Positions 44,287 through 55,506 are shown, counted from the first letter of the stretch. The stretch: 64,000 nt of DNA from Brevibacillus laterosporus DSM 25 (GCF_002706795.1 NZ_CP017705.1:310001-374000), one strand, 5' to 3'. A program made the numbers and translations. Notes: generated by a model from the letters alone, not told the origin.

Positions 44287-45543
44287 TTAAGTTAAGAATA
44301 CATTTGCATCAACATTTTCTGGGAATGCTTCCAACGGACTAACCATGGCCATCGCCATTTTGGAGTGGAATAATTCTTTAGCCACTGCTAAAACAGATTC
44401 CTGACTTACACGATCTACCTTCGCGATAATTTCGTCTAATGTAAGGTGTCTGCCATGTAACAGTTCATTTTTACCCAAACGATTCATACGACTGCTAGTG
44501 CTTTCTAAGCTTAGCATCAAGCTACCTTTAAGCTGTTCTTTTCCTTTGTTCAGTTCTTTTTCTGTAATTCCATTTGTACGAACGTCATGTAGAACATTAG
44601 ACACTATGTCGAATACTTTTCCTACATGCTCTGGTGCTGTTCCCGTATAAATATTAAATGTACCAGATTCCTTATATGAGGAGTGGTAAGAATAAACGGA
44701 ATAAGCTAGACCGCGTTCTTCACGAATCTCTTGAAACAAACGAGAACTCATGCTACCACCCAAAATATTGTTTAAAATAATTAAGGAATAAACATCGTCA
44801 TGTCCAACAGCATAGCCAGGCATAGACAGGCATAGATGAGCCTGCTCGGTCTGTTTTTGATGTACAATGCTTTGACCTGTAAAGGTTGGTGTAGCGATAT
44901 CCATTGTTTTACCTGTACGCTGGTACGTAGAAAATAATGATTGAACCAATGTAATTAACTCATCGTCAAAATTACCGGCCACTGTAATTACCGTGTTCTC
45001 TGGTAAGTATCGTTGCTCAATATATGTCAACAAATCCTCACGTTTCATGCCTTTTAGCACGTCTTCTTTTCCCAGTATCGTATACCCGAGCGAATGATCT
45101 GCATAGGAAGCGCGTGCAATCAGGTCGTGCACCAAATCATCTGGCGTATCCTCATACATACTGATTTCTTCTAGCACTACGTTCTTTTCTTTCTCCAATT
45201 CCTCTGCGTCAAACACGGAGTTAAAGTACATATCGGATAAAATATTGAGAGCAAGCGGTGCGTGACGATCAAGTACACGCGCATAATAGCAAGTATATTC
45301 TTTGGATGTAAAGGCGTTTACGTTCCCACCAATTTCGTCAAACGCTTCAGCTATCTCTTTCGCACTGCGAGTCGTAGTGCCTTTAAAAAACATGTGCTCT
45401 AGGAAATGTGAAATCCCGTTATTTTTCTCATTTTCATATTTTGAACCCGTTCCTACCCATATGCCTAAAGCAACGGATCGAACACTAGCTATTTTTTCGG
45501 TAACAATCCGGACACCATTTGCACACGTATATGTTTGAATCAA
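44287..45543 (-). CDS. mlpA: M16-family zinc protease MlpA (YmxG)
   Basis: A processing-peptidase-like zinc protease of 418 residues. Motif HFLEH (H46, E49, H50) is intact, followed by FTSKEYTCYYARVL. In B. subtilis MlpA lowers extracellular protease expression. The start is TTG 45543 with AGGGGG upstream, matching the B. subtilis MIKRYTCPNGVRIV start. It lies upstream of dut, and a hairpin separates it from ylxY. Confidence 0.94.
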   Translation of the reverse strand: MIQTYTCANGVRIVTEKIASVRSVALGIWVGTGSKYENEKNNGISHFLEHMFFKGTTTRSAKEIAEAFDEIGGNVNAFTSKEYTCYYARVLDRHAPLALNILSDMYFNSVFDAEELEKEKNVVLEEISMYEDTPDDLVHDLIARASYADHSLGYTILGKEDVLKGMKREDLLTYIEQRYLPENTVITVAGNFDDELITLVQSLFSTYQRTGKTMDIATPTFTGQSIVHQKQTEQAHLCLSMPGYAVGHDDVYSLIILNNILGGSMSSRLFQEIREERGLAYSVYSYHSSYKESGTFNIYTGTAPEHVGKVFDIVSNVLHDVRTNGITEKELNKGKEQLKGSLMLSLESTSSRMNRLGKNELLHGRHLTLDEIIAKVDRVSQESVLAVAKELFHSKMAMAMVSPLEAFPENVDANVFLT

Positions 45544-45587
45544 ATCTGATCCCCCTCTATCAATCTGCTATCTCTGGCTTATGCCAC

Positions 45588-45619
45588 ACAGGGAAGCGAT
45601 CATAAAGTCGCTTCCCTGT
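45588..45619 (-). terminator. Perfect hairpin between ylxY and mlpA
   Basis: ACAGGGAAGCGA (45588-45599) and TCGCTTCCCTGT (45608-45619), a perfect 12-bp stem with an 8-nt loop. There is no proper T tract on the minus strand (GTGTGGC follows), so it may be a Rho-independent terminator of low strength or an mRNA processing or stability element. Confidence 0.55.
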
Positions 45620-45713
45620 TGTACATGTTACTGATAAGCGTTTAGCTTTCAATTGAAAATAACATGTCTTACTATAGCAAAAAATAGCGTCCGGTACAAT
45701 ATTCCACAAGATT

Positions 45714-46694
45714 CTACGGTAAACGACGGCTAGAAATTACCTCTGAAACAGTCGTTGGTTTCAATCCTTTTTTCTCAGCCAGTGTCAACATTTGATCCAG
45801 TCCTTGAGCTGAAGGTTCAGTAGGGTGCATCAGTATGAGTACTCCTTTATCTAACTTCTTGCGAATACGCTCTACCATCGTTCCAACCGGTGGATTCTTC
45901 CAATCAACAGTATCTGCTGTCCAAAGAATTGTCTTCATTTGGTAATCCTGATGCGCAATTTCTACCACCCGTTGATTAAAGGAACCAGATGGTGGAGCAA
46001 ATAAAGTAGGTTTTAAGCCGATTGTCTGAGAAATGATGTCTTGCGTTTTACTGATCTCTTGGCGAATACGTGCCTCTCCCAGCTTGCTCATATCTGGATG
46101 AGAATACGCATGGTTGCCTATTTCATGACCTTTGTCATAAATTTTCTTCGCTAGCTCGGGGTTTCGTTTGACCCAAGATCCATCTAAGAAGAATGTGGTT
46201 TTTACTTTATGCCTATCTAATGTAGTAAGAATTTTATCAAGGTATTCATTACCCCAGGCCACATTAATCATGAAGCTTACTGCTTCTTTTTTGGGATTAC
46301 CTCTATAAATAGGATGAGCCCCTAGCTGTTCTACCTGTACCTTTGGCATCTGCTCTTTAAAAACAATTGCACTTTCATCCTGCTTGCCTGTTTTCTTCAT
46401 TTGGGCAATCGTTGCGTTAATATCGATTACTCGTCCGTTATATCCGGGAATCGCTTTCCAAACAGGATCAAGATAGGCGTCTTGTGGTGCTTCCTCTCGC
46501 TCCTTTTGCCACTGCTCTATTTTTTCTCTAAATGGCTCTTCAATTGTAATTTGACCTTGCACTGGAGTAACGCCAACTTTTAGTTGTGTAACATATGTGC
46601 TAACAGGAGATGAGGTTACTAAGCCAAACAGTAACGCTCCACAAACAGTTGCTACCGCCATATATTTTCTTGTTTTTTTGGAATGCTGTTTCAC
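45714..46694 (-). CDS. ylxY: Polysaccharide-deacetylase-like sporulation protein YlxY
   Basis: A 326-residue exported protein: N-terminal hydrophobic anchor (about 13-33), then a NodB-type deacetylase barrel (about 130-325). The metal HxxxH segment is present (GHEIGNHAYSHPDMS). But the first NodB motif, normally TFDDG with two Asp, reads MINVAWGN, so the usual catalytic base and a metal ligand are missing. B. subtilis YlxY shows the same. It is probably a non-classical or inactive deacetylase, linked to sporulation by family. The start is GTG 46694 with AAAGGTGA upstream. Confidence 0.9.
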   Translation of the reverse strand: MKQHSKKTRKYMAVATVCGALLFGLVTSSPVSTYVTQLKVGVTPVQGQITIEEPFREKIEQWQKEREEAPQDAYLDPVWKAIPGYNGRVIDINATIAQMKKTGKQDESAIVFKEQMPKVQVEQLGAHPIYRGNPKKEAVSFMINVAWGNEYLDKILTTLDRHKVKTTFFLDGSWVKRNPELAKKIYDKGHEIGNHAYSHPDMSKLGEARIRQEISKTQDIISQTIGLKPTLFAPPSGSFNQRVVEIAHQDYQMKTILWTADTVDWKNPPVGTMVERIRKKLDKGVLILMHPTEPSAQGLDQMLTLAEKKGLKPTTVSEVISSRRLP

Positions 46695-46787
46695 AATTTC
46701 ATCACCTTTGCTTTTATCTATCGAGTTCTTCTTCCTTATTCTCTATCCTCTTTGTCCAATCTATGTAGAGAAAGTTCTCGATAGAAG

Positions 46788-46835
46788 CAAAAAAAGCTTG
46801 CACCCACATAGTTTCCCATGATCGGCAAAGCTTTT
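46788..46835 (-). terminator. Terminator of pnp
   Basis: AAAAGCTT..GC with GC..AAGCTTTT arms around a structured loop. T7 follows on the minus strand. It lies 11 bp after the pnp stop. Confidence 0.75.
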
Positions 46836-46845
46836 TGGCTATCTA

Positions 46846-48966
46846 TTATTCAGTTGCTTCTGGTGCAGCTTGTGCTTGTTCTTTTAGAACAGCTTTACGC
46901 GAAATATTAACGCGACCTTGGTCATCAATCTCCGTTACTTTAACCAAGATTTTATCACCTACAGAAACTACATCTTCCGTTTTAGCAACGCGCTCTTCCG
47001 CTAGTTGTGAAATGTGGCAAAGTCCTTCTTTACCCGCAAACAACTCGATGAAAGCCCCGTATTTTTCAACACGTTTAACAGTTCCCAAGTAAGTTTGACC
47101 AACTTCTACTTCGCGTACCAAATCCTCGATGATTTGTTTTGCACGTAGGTTCGCTTCTGCATTCGTAGATGCGATAAAGATACGACCATCTTGCTCAATA
47201 TCGATTTTAACACCTGTTTCTTCGATGATCTTATTGATAATACGACCTTGTGGCCCAATAACGTCACGAATTTTTTCTGGGTTAATTGACATTGTCATGA
47301 TCTTTGGTGCGTAAGGAGACAAGTGATCACGCGGAGCATTGATCGTAGCTAGCATGCTTTCAAGGATATGCATTCTGCCTTCCTTCGCTTGCGTCAATGC
47401 TTGCTCTAGGATTTCACGGTTGATACCTTCAATCTTGATATCCATTTGAAGAGCTGTAACACCTTCAGCCGTACCTGCTACCTTAAAGTCCATATCTCCC
47501 AAGTGGTCTTCCATGCCTTGGATGTCTGTCAAGATGGAGAAATGTTCACCATCTGTATCCATGATCAAGCCCATTGCAATACCGGCAACTGGTGCTTTAA
47601 TTGGTACCCCGGCATCCATCAATGCAAGAACACTACCGCAAATAGACGCTTGAGAAGTAGAACCATTAGATTCGATTACCTCTGATACTAGACGAATTGT
47701 ATATGGGAATTCTACTTCACTAGGGATGATTGGTTCAATTGCTCTTTCACCCAATGCACCGTGACCGATTTCGCGACGACCTGGAGGACGAAGTGGACGT
47801 GCTTCCCCTACACTGTATGGCGGGAAATTGTAATGATGCATGAAGCGTTTTGTTTCTTCAAGACCAAGTCCATCCAAAATTTGTACATCACCGAGTGCTC
47901 CTAATGTACAAACGCTCAATGCTTGGGTTTGACCGCGAGTAAATAAACCAGAACCGTGTGTTCTAGGTAAAATACCCACTTCGCTCGACAATGGACGGAT
48001 TTCAGTAAGTGCACGACCATCTGGGCGAACTTTTTCATGCGTAATGAGACGACGAACTTCCTCTTTAACCATGTTGTAAAGAATTTCGCTAATTTCTCCC
48101 GCATGTTCTGGATATACCTCAGCAAAATGTGCTTGTGTATCTTCTTTAACAGCATCGATCGCTTCAGCACGAGCGTGTTTCTCTTCTACGCGAACTGCTT
48201 CACGTATTTTCGCATCAGCAAAAGCACGCACAGCTTGGTCAATTTCTTCGTCCACACTATGCAATACTACTTCCATTTTTTGTTTGCCAATTTCAGCTAC
48301 GATGTCATTTTGGAAAGCAACGATTTTCTTGATGTAATCGTGACCATGCATGATCGCTTCTAACATAATTTCTTCCGGTACTTCTTTTGCACCAGCCTCT
48401 ACCATGTTAATAGCGTCCATCGTACCTGCTACCACTAGATGAATATCACTTTTCTCTTGCTCAGCAATCGTAGGGTTGATAATAAATTTACCATCGATAC
48501 GACCTACAATAACACCTGCAATCGGACCATTAAATGGAATTTCAGATGTGCTTAATGCAGCAGAAGTACCAATCATTGCTGCGATTTCTGTTGAACAATC
48601 CTGATCAACGGAAAGAACAGTATTTACTACTTGTACATCATTACGGAAGCCTTCCAAGAATAGAGGGCGGATTGGACGGTCAATTAATCGGCTCGCCAAA
48701 ATAGCTCTCTCGCTTGGGCGACCTTCTCGCTTAATAAATCCACCTGGAATTTTACCTACTGCATATAAGCGTTCTTCATAGTTTACCGTTAATGGAAAGA
48801 AATCCAAGTCTTTTGGCTCTTTAGAAACGGTAACCGCAGATAGAATGGTGGTATCTCCGTAACGCACTAAGACCGAACCTTGTGCCTGTTTTGCAACTTT
48901 TCCAAACTCAAGCGTAAGTTTTCGGCCTGCTAAATCAAAGTCGAAAGTACGATATTGTTGCTCCAT
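46846..48966 (-). CDS. pnp: Polynucleotide phosphorylase
   Basis: A phosphorolytic 3'-5' exoribonuclease, 706 residues. Two RNase PH domains flank a helical domain. The active-site region includes [30 protein letters not shown] and later [23 protein letters not shown] domain ([23 protein letters not shown]) and an S1 domain follow. ATG 48966 gives [17 protein letters not shown] lies about 12 bases upstream, a long spacing. It follows rpsO, as is general in bacteria. Confidence 0.97.
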   Translation of the reverse strand: MEQQYRTFDFDLAGRKLTLEFGKVAKQAQGSVLVRYGDTTILSAVTVSKEPKDLDFFPLTVNYEERLYAVGKIPGGFIKREGRPSERAILASRLIDRPIRPLFLEGFRNDVQVVNTVLSVDQDCSTEIAAMIGTSAALSTSEIPFNGPIAGVIVGRIDGKFIINPTIAEQEKSDIHLVVAGTMDAINMVEAGAKEVPEEIMLEAIMHGHDYIKKIVAFQNDIVAEIGKQKMEVVLHSVDEEIDQAVRAFADAKIREAVRVEEKHARAEAIDAVKEDTQAHFAEVYPEHAGEISEILYNMVKEEVRRLITHEKVRPDGRALTEIRPLSSEVGILPRTHGSGLFTRGQTQALSVCTLGALGDVQILDGLGLEETKRFMHHYNFPPYSVGEARPLRPPGRREIGHGALGERAIEPIIPSEVEFPYTIRLVSEVIESNGSTSQASICGSVLALMDAGVPIKAPVAGIAMGLIMDTDGEHFSILTDIQGMEDHLGDMDFKVAGTAEGVTALQMDIKIEGINREILEQALTQAKEGRMHILESMLATINAPRDHLSPYAPKIMTMSINPEKIRDVIGPQGRIINKIIEETGVKIDIEQDGRIFIASTNAEANLRAKQIIEDLVREVEVGQTYLGTVKRVEKYGAFIELFAGKEGLCHISQLAEERVAKTEDVVSVGDKILVKVTEIDDQGRVNISRKAVLKEQAQAAPEATE

Positions 48967-49069
48967 TCTTTTAGCAGTCCTCCTTAAATAGACCATAGTC
49001 TAACATGATTCTTTTCTATCTCTATGTATTATTTCCTGCTGTGGCAGAAATAAAATAGATATGATAATA

Positions 49070-49097
49070 GAAAAAGCGGGAATTCACCCGCTTTTTC
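49070..49097 (-). terminator. Terminator of rpsO
   Basis: GAAAAAGCGGG (49070-49080) and CCCGCTTTTTC (49087-49097), a perfect 11-bp stem whose lower part supplies the U run. Confidence 0.88.
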
Positions 49098-49108
49098 AGA
49101 CGTGCCGA

Positions 49109-49378
49109 TTAACGGCGAAGACCAAGTTTGTCAACCAATGTACGATAACGAGCAACGTCGCTGTCTCTTAGGTAACCTAAAAGGTTACGGCGTTGACCTA
49201 CCATTTTCAATAGACCACGACGGCTGTGGTGATCTTTCTTATGTGTGCGTAGGTGTTCGTTAAGATTGTTGATGTTTTCCGTAAGAATTGCGATTTGAAC
49301 CTCAGGAGATCCAGTATCGTTATCATGTGTACGGAATTCGTTGATCAATTGAGTTTTACGCTCTTGAGTAAGTGCCAT
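49109..49378 (-). CDS. rpsO: 30S ribosomal protein S15
   Basis: 89 residues, standard length. [20 protein letters not shown] and [19 protein letters not shown] are the conserved S15 sequences. It binds the 16S rRNA central domain early in assembly. ATG 49378 has GGAGGTGA upstream. A strong -10 lies in a leader that may bind S15 itself, as known in Geobacillus. Confidence 0.98.
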   Translation of the reverse strand: MALTQERKTQLINEFRTHDNDTGSPEVQIAILTENINNLNEHLRTHKKDHHSRRGLLKMVGQRRNLLGYLRDSDVARYRTLVDKLGLRR

Positions 49379-49505
49379 TCGTACTCACCTCCATTAAATT
49401 TCCCATTAGCTGAGCATGCCGTCGGTGAGAATCGGACAGCCAAGCTAGAGGGTCGTTCTGCTTAGAACAGTACAGATTATAGCATACTTTTTTTCAAAAA
49501 GTAAA
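49379..49505 (-). promoter_or_regulatory. rpsO promoter and leader
   Basis: Minus strand TTTACT (49505-49500), 18 bp, TATAAT (49481-49476). The leader of about 90 nt begins with a GTTCT-AAGC-AGAAC hairpin and may carry an S15 autoregulatory structure; the latter is inference from related bacteria. Confidence 0.6.
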
Positions 49506-49530
49506 GGAAATCATTCACTTAGCTAGCGAA

Positions 49531-50469
49531 TTAAGCCAACTTAGAAAATTTTTCTTTAGCAAAGTTCACGTCTTGTTGGATTTGGGACACAAGAGCTTCC
49601 ACGCCAGAGAATTTGATTTCATCACGGATCATGAAGAATAATTCTACTTCTACATTTTTACCATAAATCTCATCTTTAAAACCCATGATATGAACTTCCA
49701 GTGATTTTTCTCGCTTCTCCAATTCAAAAGTAGGCTTAATTCCAATATTCATCACGCCATCATAGGTTTGTTCATCCACGGTAATTCGAACGCCATATAC
49801 ACCATTTTTTCCAATTAAATAAGGCTCGTCCACCCCGACATTGGCAGTTGGGAACCCAATGGTTCTACCGCGCTTATCTCCATGAATCACTGTTCCCTTT
49901 ACCTTATAAGGACGTCCTAAAAGATGACGTACTTGCTCTACTTCGCCTTGGTGCAAGTATTCCCGAATAATGGTGCTACTCACCTTTTCGCCTAAACGAT
50001 TCACAGGGCCAATGATGTCTACAGTATATCGCTCTTTGCTTAGTTCTAATAGCGTCTGTGTTGTACCCATGCCTCGATAAGCAAATGTATTGTCAAAGCC
50101 AACCACAATATGCTTTACCTGAAGAGGCAGAATAACTTCCTCTACAAAATCCTCAGGGTAAATAGAGGAGAAGCCAATGTCAAATTGCATGACAAAAACG
50201 ATGTCTACTCCCATTTTTTCAAATTGCTCCAGCTTATCATCCAAGGGAGTGATATATTGAGAATAACCACTTCTACCTAGAACTTCACGTGGATGTGGAT
50301 CAAAGGTCAAGACACCACTTTTCATTCCGTGAGTTTGGGCATGATCAATCGCTCGTTGGATGACGCGACGATGCCCAATGTGAACACCATCGAAGTATCC
50401 CATGGCGACCGCGCATGGTTGTAATTCGATCTCAGATGAAAGCGGATAGGATAGTCGTATTATGTTCAA
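49531..50469 (-). CDS. ribF: Riboflavin kinase/FAD synthetase
   Basis: A bifunctional enzyme of 312 residues making FMN and then FAD. The N-terminal adenylyltransferase domain has GYFDGVHIGHRRVI. The C-terminal kinase domain has VIHGDKRGRTIGFPTANV and VYGVRITVDEQTYDGVMNIG. The start is TTG 50469 (LNIIRLSYP), with GAGGTG upstream, 10 bp after the truB stop. Longer in-frame extension upstream overlaps truB and is not family-like. No FMN riboswitch is seen. Confidence 0.95.
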   Translation of the reverse strand: MNIIRLSYPLSSEIELQPCAVAMGYFDGVHIGHRRVIQRAIDHAQTHGMKSGVLTFDPHPREVLGRSGYSQYITPLDDKLEQFEKMGVDIVFVMQFDIGFSSIYPEDFVEEVILPLQVKHIVVGFDNTFAYRGMGTTQTLLELSKERYTVDIIGPVNRLGEKVSSTIIREYLHQGEVEQVRHLLGRPYKVKGTVIHGDKRGRTIGFPTANVGVDEPYLIGKNGVYGVRITVDEQTYDGVMNIGIKPTFELEKREKSLEVHIMGFKDEIYGKNVEVELFFMIRDEIKFSGVEALVSQIQQDVNFAKEKFSKLA

Positions 50470-50479
50470 AGTCCCCACC

Positions 50480-51409
50480 TCATGTGCGAAAAACTTTTTC
50501 TGGTTTGGCATATAGACCTCGTTGGCTCTTATACACCTTGTGAATGCCAAGTAACTGACCATTACTATACAAACAAATGAGCTTTCCTTCCTCAACTTGA
50601 CAGCCTGGCAGACCTGTTTCCAAACCATTTAGTACAGCCTTAGCTCTGTCCGCTGTAATTTCATAGCGAGGCAAATAAGATAAGGCTTCTCCAATTGGAA
50701 TAACAAGTTGCTCAATGCTCTTCGTCGTTTGCTCCTTGTTCATGCATGCTTCCAATTCCTCAAACGTAAGGGCATGCTCCATTGTAAACGGTCCGCTTTT
50801 AACACGAACTAACTTGGCCATATGCGCAGGATACCCCAGTTTTTGTCCAAGGTCAACACATAACGTACGCATATACGTCCCTTTGGAGCAAAGACAATAA
50901 AACGACACATCTACGTACTCTTCGTTAGATTCAATCTGATGTAGTTGTAATTCATAAATAGTAACCTCGCGAGCCTTTCGCTCAATCGTAATACCTTCAC
51001 GAGCTAAATCATATAAACGCTGCCCATTTACCTTAATAGCAGAATACATTGGAGGAATTTGCTCGATTACCCCAAGCATTTCCTTCATTGCTTCCTCTAC
51101 TCGTTCTCTAGTAATGGTAGCAACGTCCACCGTAGCTGTCTCCAATACTTCACCAGAGGCATCCTCGGTCGTAGTGGTTGAACCAATACGCATGACAACT
51201 TCATAAGCTTTTGGAAGCTCCTGCAAATACTCCACAATTCGTGTCGCATTGTTTATACATATAGGTAACACACCCGTCACATCAGGGTCTAGTGTACCTG
51301 TATGCCCCACTTTTTTCGTTTGAAAAATACGACGAATTTTTGCAACACAATCATGTGAAGTCATTCCGGCAGGTTTATGTAAAACGAGAACTCCGTGTTG
51401 CTCACTCAT
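50480..51409 (-). CDS. truB: tRNA pseudouridine(55) synthase
   Basis: 309 residues. The catalytic Asp is in GHTGTLDPDVTGVLP. KPAGMTSHDCVAKIR and SKGTYMRTLCVDLG are typical, and a PUA domain follows. It makes pseudouridine 55 in the T loop of tRNA. ATG 51409 gives MSEQHGVLVL; it overlaps the end of nrnA by 8 bp. Confidence 0.96.
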   Translation of the reverse strand: MSEQHGVLVLHKPAGMTSHDCVAKIRRIFQTKKVGHTGTLDPDVTGVLPICINNATRIVEYLQELPKAYEVVMRIGSTTTTEDASGEVLETATVDVATITRERVEEAMKEMLGVIEQIPPMYSAIKVNGQRLYDLAREGITIERKAREVTIYELQLHQIESNEEYVDVSFYCLCSKGTYMRTLCVDLGQKLGYPAHMAKLVRVKSGPFTMEHALTFEELEACMNKEQTTKSIEQLVIPIGEALSYLPRYEITADRAKAVLNGLETGLPGCQVEEGKLICLYSNGQLLGIHKVYKSQRGLYAKPEKVFRT

Positions 51410-52400
51410 ATCTTTCCACTCCAAGCACTTGATCTACCAATCGCAAAACAGATTTCTTGGCTTCTTCCAGTGTTACACCCTTCATCGTGCATCCTGCTGC
51501 GCGGGCATGTCCACCGCCACCGATATTCTTAGCTAGTTGAGCCACATCTACCTTTGCACGTGAACGCAGGCTAATTTTGACAATGCCTTCTTCTACTTCT
51601 GTTAGCAATATTCCAACCTCGACACCTTCAATATTACGCCCGTAATTTACAATACCACCTGTATCATCATTTGTTGAATTGGTTTCTAAAAAATCCTGTT
51701 TTGATATCTGCATAGTAGCAACGAGCCCCTCATTGATAAGCTCCAGAGATGCTAAAGCACGTTTAAGAATCTGTACATGCTTTAACGTAATGCTCTCTAA
51801 ACAGCGTTCTGCAATCTCGGCTGAAGAAACTTCATACGTAAGTAGATGTGAAGCGATTTCCATCACATGCGGTGTCGTATTGGAATACCGGAAACCACCT
51901 GTATCCGTAAGTAATCCAGTATAAATACATGTAGCAATCTCTTTTGTTAATGAAAAGGAGGAAGCAACACACCAATCATACATAATCTCTGCTGTTGCAG
52001 CTGCATGAGGCAGGATAATATTGTACGTACCAAACGCATCATTGGTAGGATGATGGTCAATATTTAGAATTTGTGCATCTGGATTAAACAAATGAGTTAC
52101 TTCTCCCATCCGACTGCTATCTGCTGCGTCTACAGCGATAACGCAGGAGAATTTCTCATCCACAGTTTGGTCAGATAGATTGATGATGTGGTTGAAGCGC
52201 GGCAGGAAGGAGAACATATCAGGTGTAGATCCTTGGTTTACAATCACATAGCTTTTACCCATCTGTTCTAATAAAAGAGCCATAGCAAGAGCAGAGCCCG
52301 TCGTATCACCATCAGGGTTTACGTGGGAAATAATTAAGAAACGCTCGTTTTCACGAACAAAACGAGCGGCATCTAAGAAAACAGTTTGATCGATATTCAT
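51402..52400 (-). CDS. nrnA: Bifunctional oligoribonuclease/PAP phosphatase
   Basis: A DHH-DHHA1 phosphoesterase of 332 residues. HVNPDGDTTGSALA and NIDHHPTND are the metal motifs; the DHHA1 region has NIGGGGHARAAG. It degrades nano-RNAs and 3'-phosphoadenosine 5'-phosphate. ATG 52400 has AAGGAGAG upstream, 1 bp from the rbfA stop. In B. subtilis nrnA (ytqI) is elsewhere, but many Firmicutes keep it here. Confidence 0.94.
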   Translation of the reverse strand: MNIDQTVFLDAARFVRENERFLIISHVNPDGDTTGSALAMALLLEQMGKSYVIVNQGSTPDMFSFLPRFNHIINLSDQTVDEKFSCVIAVDAADSSRMGEVTHLFNPDAQILNIDHHPTNDAFGTYNIILPHAAATAEIMYDWCVASSFSLTKEIATCIYTGLLTDTGGFRYSNTTPHVMEIASHLLTYEVSSAEIAERCLESITLKHVQILKRALASLELINEGLVATMQISKQDFLETNSTNDDTGGIVNYGRNIEGVEVGILLTEVEEGIVKISLRSRAKVDVAQLAKNIGGGGHARAAGCTMKGVTLEEAKKSVLRLVDQVLGVERYE

Positions 52401-52401
52401 C

Positions 52402-52764
52402 CTATTTCTCTCCTTCATTTGGGGAGATTTCACGCAAAAGGTTATCGATTTTATTTCCGTAATCAATGGAAGCATCCAGTTTGAATAGAAGCTCAGGCAC
52501 ATGTCTTAATTTGATACGACGCCCCACTTCTGTGCGTAGAAAGCCTTTTGCTTTTTGCAAACCTTTCAGCGATTCCTCTCGTTTGCTTTCATCTCCGAAA
52601 ACGCTAATATACACTTTTGCTTGTTGAAGGTCACTAGTTACTTCCACATCTGTTACTGTTACAAAACCGATGCGTGGATCTTTCATTTCACGTTGCAAAA
52701 GAACGCTCAATTCTTTTTTGATCTCTTCACTTACGCGACTCATTCGGGTTTTATTCATGCTCAT
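52402..52764 (-). CDS. rbfA: Ribosome-binding factor A
   Basis: A KH-like 30S maturation factor of 120 residues ([51 protein letters not shown]). ATG 52764 is chosen, since the GTG nine bases upstream belongs to the GGAGGTGA site. Confidence 0.96.
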   Translation of the reverse strand: MSMNKTRMSRVSEEIKKELSVLLQREMKDPRIGFVTVTDVEVTSDLQQAKVYISVFGDESKREESLKGLQKAKGFLRTEVGRRIKLRHVPELLFKLDASIDYGNKIDNLLREISPNEGEK

Positions 52765-52793
52765 TTCATTCACCTCCGAACGTAAATCGTACC

Positions 52794-53075
52794 TCAGTCG
52801 TAGTATTCCGTATCCGCCCGAATTAACTCTACGTCGGAAAATGTTTCTACAAACCGCACGATGGTGGTAATTTCCTTTTGCAAAAAGGAGTATTCATTGG
52901 CAACGGCAGCTACCTCAAGTAAGGTACGCTGCCATTGCTCGTGAAAGTCTATTTCAGCAATTGATACATTGTACTTATTTCTAATTTGACTCATGACGCT
53001 TTTAATAATCGAACGTTTTTCCTTAAGAGAACTCGTATAGGGCATAAACAATTCTAACTGCGTCACAGCTACCAT
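52794..53075 (-). CDS. ylxP: DUF503 protein YlxP
   Basis: A 93-residue alpha/beta protein of the DUF503 family ([20 protein letters not shown]-like core). It sits between infB and rbfA in most Bacillota. A role in ribosome maturation is suspected but not shown. The ATG overlaps the infB stop by one base (TAATG). Confidence 0.92.
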   Translation of the reverse strand: MVAVTQLELFMPYTSSLKEKRSIIKSVMSQIRNKYNVSIAEIDFHEQWQRTLLEVAAVANEYSFLQKEITTIVRFVETFSDVELIRADTEYYD

Positions 53076-55492
53076 TAGGCTTTAACTTCAACCATAATGA
53101 AGGCTTCAATAATGTCGCCTTCTTTAATGTCAGTGAAACGTTCTAGAGTAACACCGCACTCGTAGTTCGTTGCCACTTCTTTCACATCGTCTTTGAAACG
53201 TTTTAGCGTATCTAATTTACCTTCGTAAATAACTACACCATCACGGATCAATCGTGCCCCTGCATCACGGCTTAGCTTACCTTCCGTAACGTAGCAACCT
53301 GCGATTGTACCTACTTTAGATACTTTGAAGATCTGACGAGCTTCCGCTTGACCGATAATCTCCTCTTTATATACAGGATCAAGCATCCCTTTCAATGCGG
53401 ATTCAATCTCTTCAATAACAGTGTAAATAACACGGTGTAAACGAATGTCAATTTGCTCTTGCTCAGCCATACTGCGAGCATTCGGTTCAGGACGAACATT
53501 GAAACCAATGATAATTCCGTTAGATGCATTTGCTAAAGTAACATCAGACTCTGTAATCGCACCCGCACCTGTATGAATAACTTTCACACGAGTACCATTT
53601 ACTTCTATTTTCTCTAAAGAACCTCGAAGCGCTTCTACAGAACCTTGAACGTCCGCTTTAATGATTAGGTTTAATTCTTTAATATCGCCTTCTTGGATTT
53701 GAGTAAACAAGTCATCCAAGGAAACACGCGCACTTGCACGACGCTCAGAATCACGTTGTTTAACTGCACGAGACTCACCGATGGAACGAGCTTTCTTTTC
53801 ATCTTCAAATACCATGAATTGATCCCCAGCTTGAGGTACATCATTTAAACCGGTGATTTCAACTGGCATGGACGGTGGTGCTTCTTTCATACGACGACCT
53901 TTGTCGTTCACCATTGCGCGAATGCGGCCAAAAGCAGAGCCTACAACGATTGGATCACCAACACGCAACGTACCATGTTGAACCAAAACAGTTGCAACAG
54001 GGCCACGTCCTTTGTCCAACTCCGCCTCAACGACCGTACCACGAGCACGTTTATCAGGGTTGGCTTTCAATTCTTGTACTTCAGATACCAATAGAATGTA
54101 TTCTAAAAGTTCTTCAATACCAGTACGCTGTTTCGCAGATAGCGGGCAGAAAATAGTATCGCCGCCCCACTCTTCAGATACTAATTCGAATTGCATTAAT
54201 TCTTGTTTCACACGATCTAGATCAGCACTTGGTTTGTCAATTTTGTTGACAGCAACGATAATCGGAACATTTGCCGCTTTCGCATGGCTGATTGCTTCGA
54301 TTGTTTGTGGTTTAACACCATCATCAGCAGCTACAACAAGAATTGTAATATCCGTAACTTGAGCACCACGAGCACGCATTGTTGTAAACGCGGCGTGACC
54401 AGGTGTGTCTAAGAAAGTAATCTTCTTGCCTTTGATTTCAACTTGATACGCACCGATATGCTGTGTAATACCACCAGCTTCTCCTGCAACTACATTTGTA
54501 GAGCGAATCGCATCTAGTAACGTTGTTTTACCATGGTCAACGTGACCCATGATGGTAACAACTGGAGGGCGTTCACGTAGCTCTTCTTCTGCATCCACTT
54601 CAGCGATTGTTTCGAAGTTTGTTTCATCAATGATGATTTTCTCTTCTACTTCTACACCGTAGTCAGCACAAATTAATTCAATAGTATCTCGATCTAGATC
54701 CTGATTGATCGTAGCCATGATACCCAAAGCGAATAATTTTTTAATAATTTCTGCTGGTTCTCTTCTTAGCTTTTTACCCAATTCGTTGGCAGTAAGTGAC
54801 TCTGTAAACGTAATTTTGCTTGGCAATTCTAACACAGGACGTGGTGCAGGAGTATGTCCACCTTGACGTCCATTTGAACGTCTTTGGTTTTTGTTAAACT
54901 GCGGTCCTTTTCTGTTGTCTTCAAAGGTTTTTTTAGTTTGTGGAGCCTTCTTAATTTTTTCGCGTTTTTCCATTCCAACTTTTGCTGGAATTTTCGCTTT
55001 GTCCGCTAGAGTTTCTTCTTTACGTTCTGCCTCAATGTTGGTCGTTTGCTCTTTTACTTCATTTTGCTTTGCATCTTGTTTTTTGTTTTGACTCATAGTA
55101 TTTGCTCTTCGCTCCTGATTCTTCCCCTGATTTTGGTTTTGCGTCCCTCTGCTCTTTGCTTGAGCTGAGGTGTTACCAGCAGCATTTGCAATTTGCGGTT
55201 TTTGACCGTCTTGTTTGGGGGATTTTTCCGATTGGGATGTGGCTCGCGCCTCGCTGCTCGTTTTGGTTTGTGGCTTATCTTGCTTTGGTTGTTGCACTTG
55301 TTTTGCTTGGGTGTTACCACTGGCAGCATTTGCTCGTAAATTTGCCAAATGCTGTTCCAATTTTTGTACCGTTTCTTCGTCCATAATACTCATGTGATTG
55401 CTGACATCTATATTGATTCTCTTCAAGAGAGTAACAATTTCTTTACTGCTCATGTTATGTTTCTTTGCGTATTCGTATACGCGTGTCTTCAT
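53075..55492 (-). CDS. infB: Translation initiation factor IF-2
   Basis: 805 residues. An IF2N domain ([20 protein letters not shown]), a long Gln/Lys/Ala-rich linker (about 60-230), a second IF2N region, then the GTPase domain with [17 protein letters not shown] and NKID, and domains II-IV. It delivers initiator tRNA to the 30S subunit. ATG 55492 has AAGGGGTGA upstream. Confidence 0.98.
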   Translation of the reverse strand: MKTRVYEYAKKHNMSSKEIVTLLKRINIDVSNHMSIMDEETVQKLEQHLANLRANAASGNTQAKQVQQPKQDKPQTKTSSEARATSQSEKSPKQDGQKPQIANAAGNTSAQAKSRGTQNQNQGKNQERRANTMSQNKKQDAKQNEVKEQTTNIEAERKEETLADKAKIPAKVGMEKREKIKKAPQTKKTFEDNRKGPQFNKNQRRSNGRQGGHTPAPRPVLELPSKITFTESLTANELGKKLRREPAEIIKKLFALGIMATINQDLDRDTIELICADYGVEVEEKIIIDETNFETIAEVDAEEELRERPPVVTIMGHVDHGKTTLLDAIRSTNVVAGEAGGITQHIGAYQVEIKGKKITFLDTPGHAAFTTMRARGAQVTDITILVVAADDGVKPQTIEAISHAKAANVPIIVAVNKIDKPSADLDRVKQELMQFELVSEEWGGDTIFCPLSAKQRTGIEELLEYILLVSEVQELKANPDKRARGTVVEAELDKGRGPVATVLVQHGTLRVGDPIVVGSAFGRIRAMVNDKGRRMKEAPPSMPVEITGLNDVPQAGDQFMVFEDEKKARSIGESRAVKQRDSERRASARVSLDDLFTQIQEGDIKELNLIIKADVQGSVEALRGSLEKIEVNGTRVKVIHTGAGAITESDVTLANASNGIIIGFNVRPEPNARSMAEQEQIDIRLHRVIYTVIEEIESALKGMLDPVYKEEIIGQAEARQIFKVSKVGTIAGCYVTEGKLSRDAGARLIRDGVVIYEGKLDTLKRFKDDVKEVATNYECGVTLERFTDIKEGDIIEAFIMVEVKA

Positions 55493-55506
55493 GTAATCAC
55501 CCCTTG

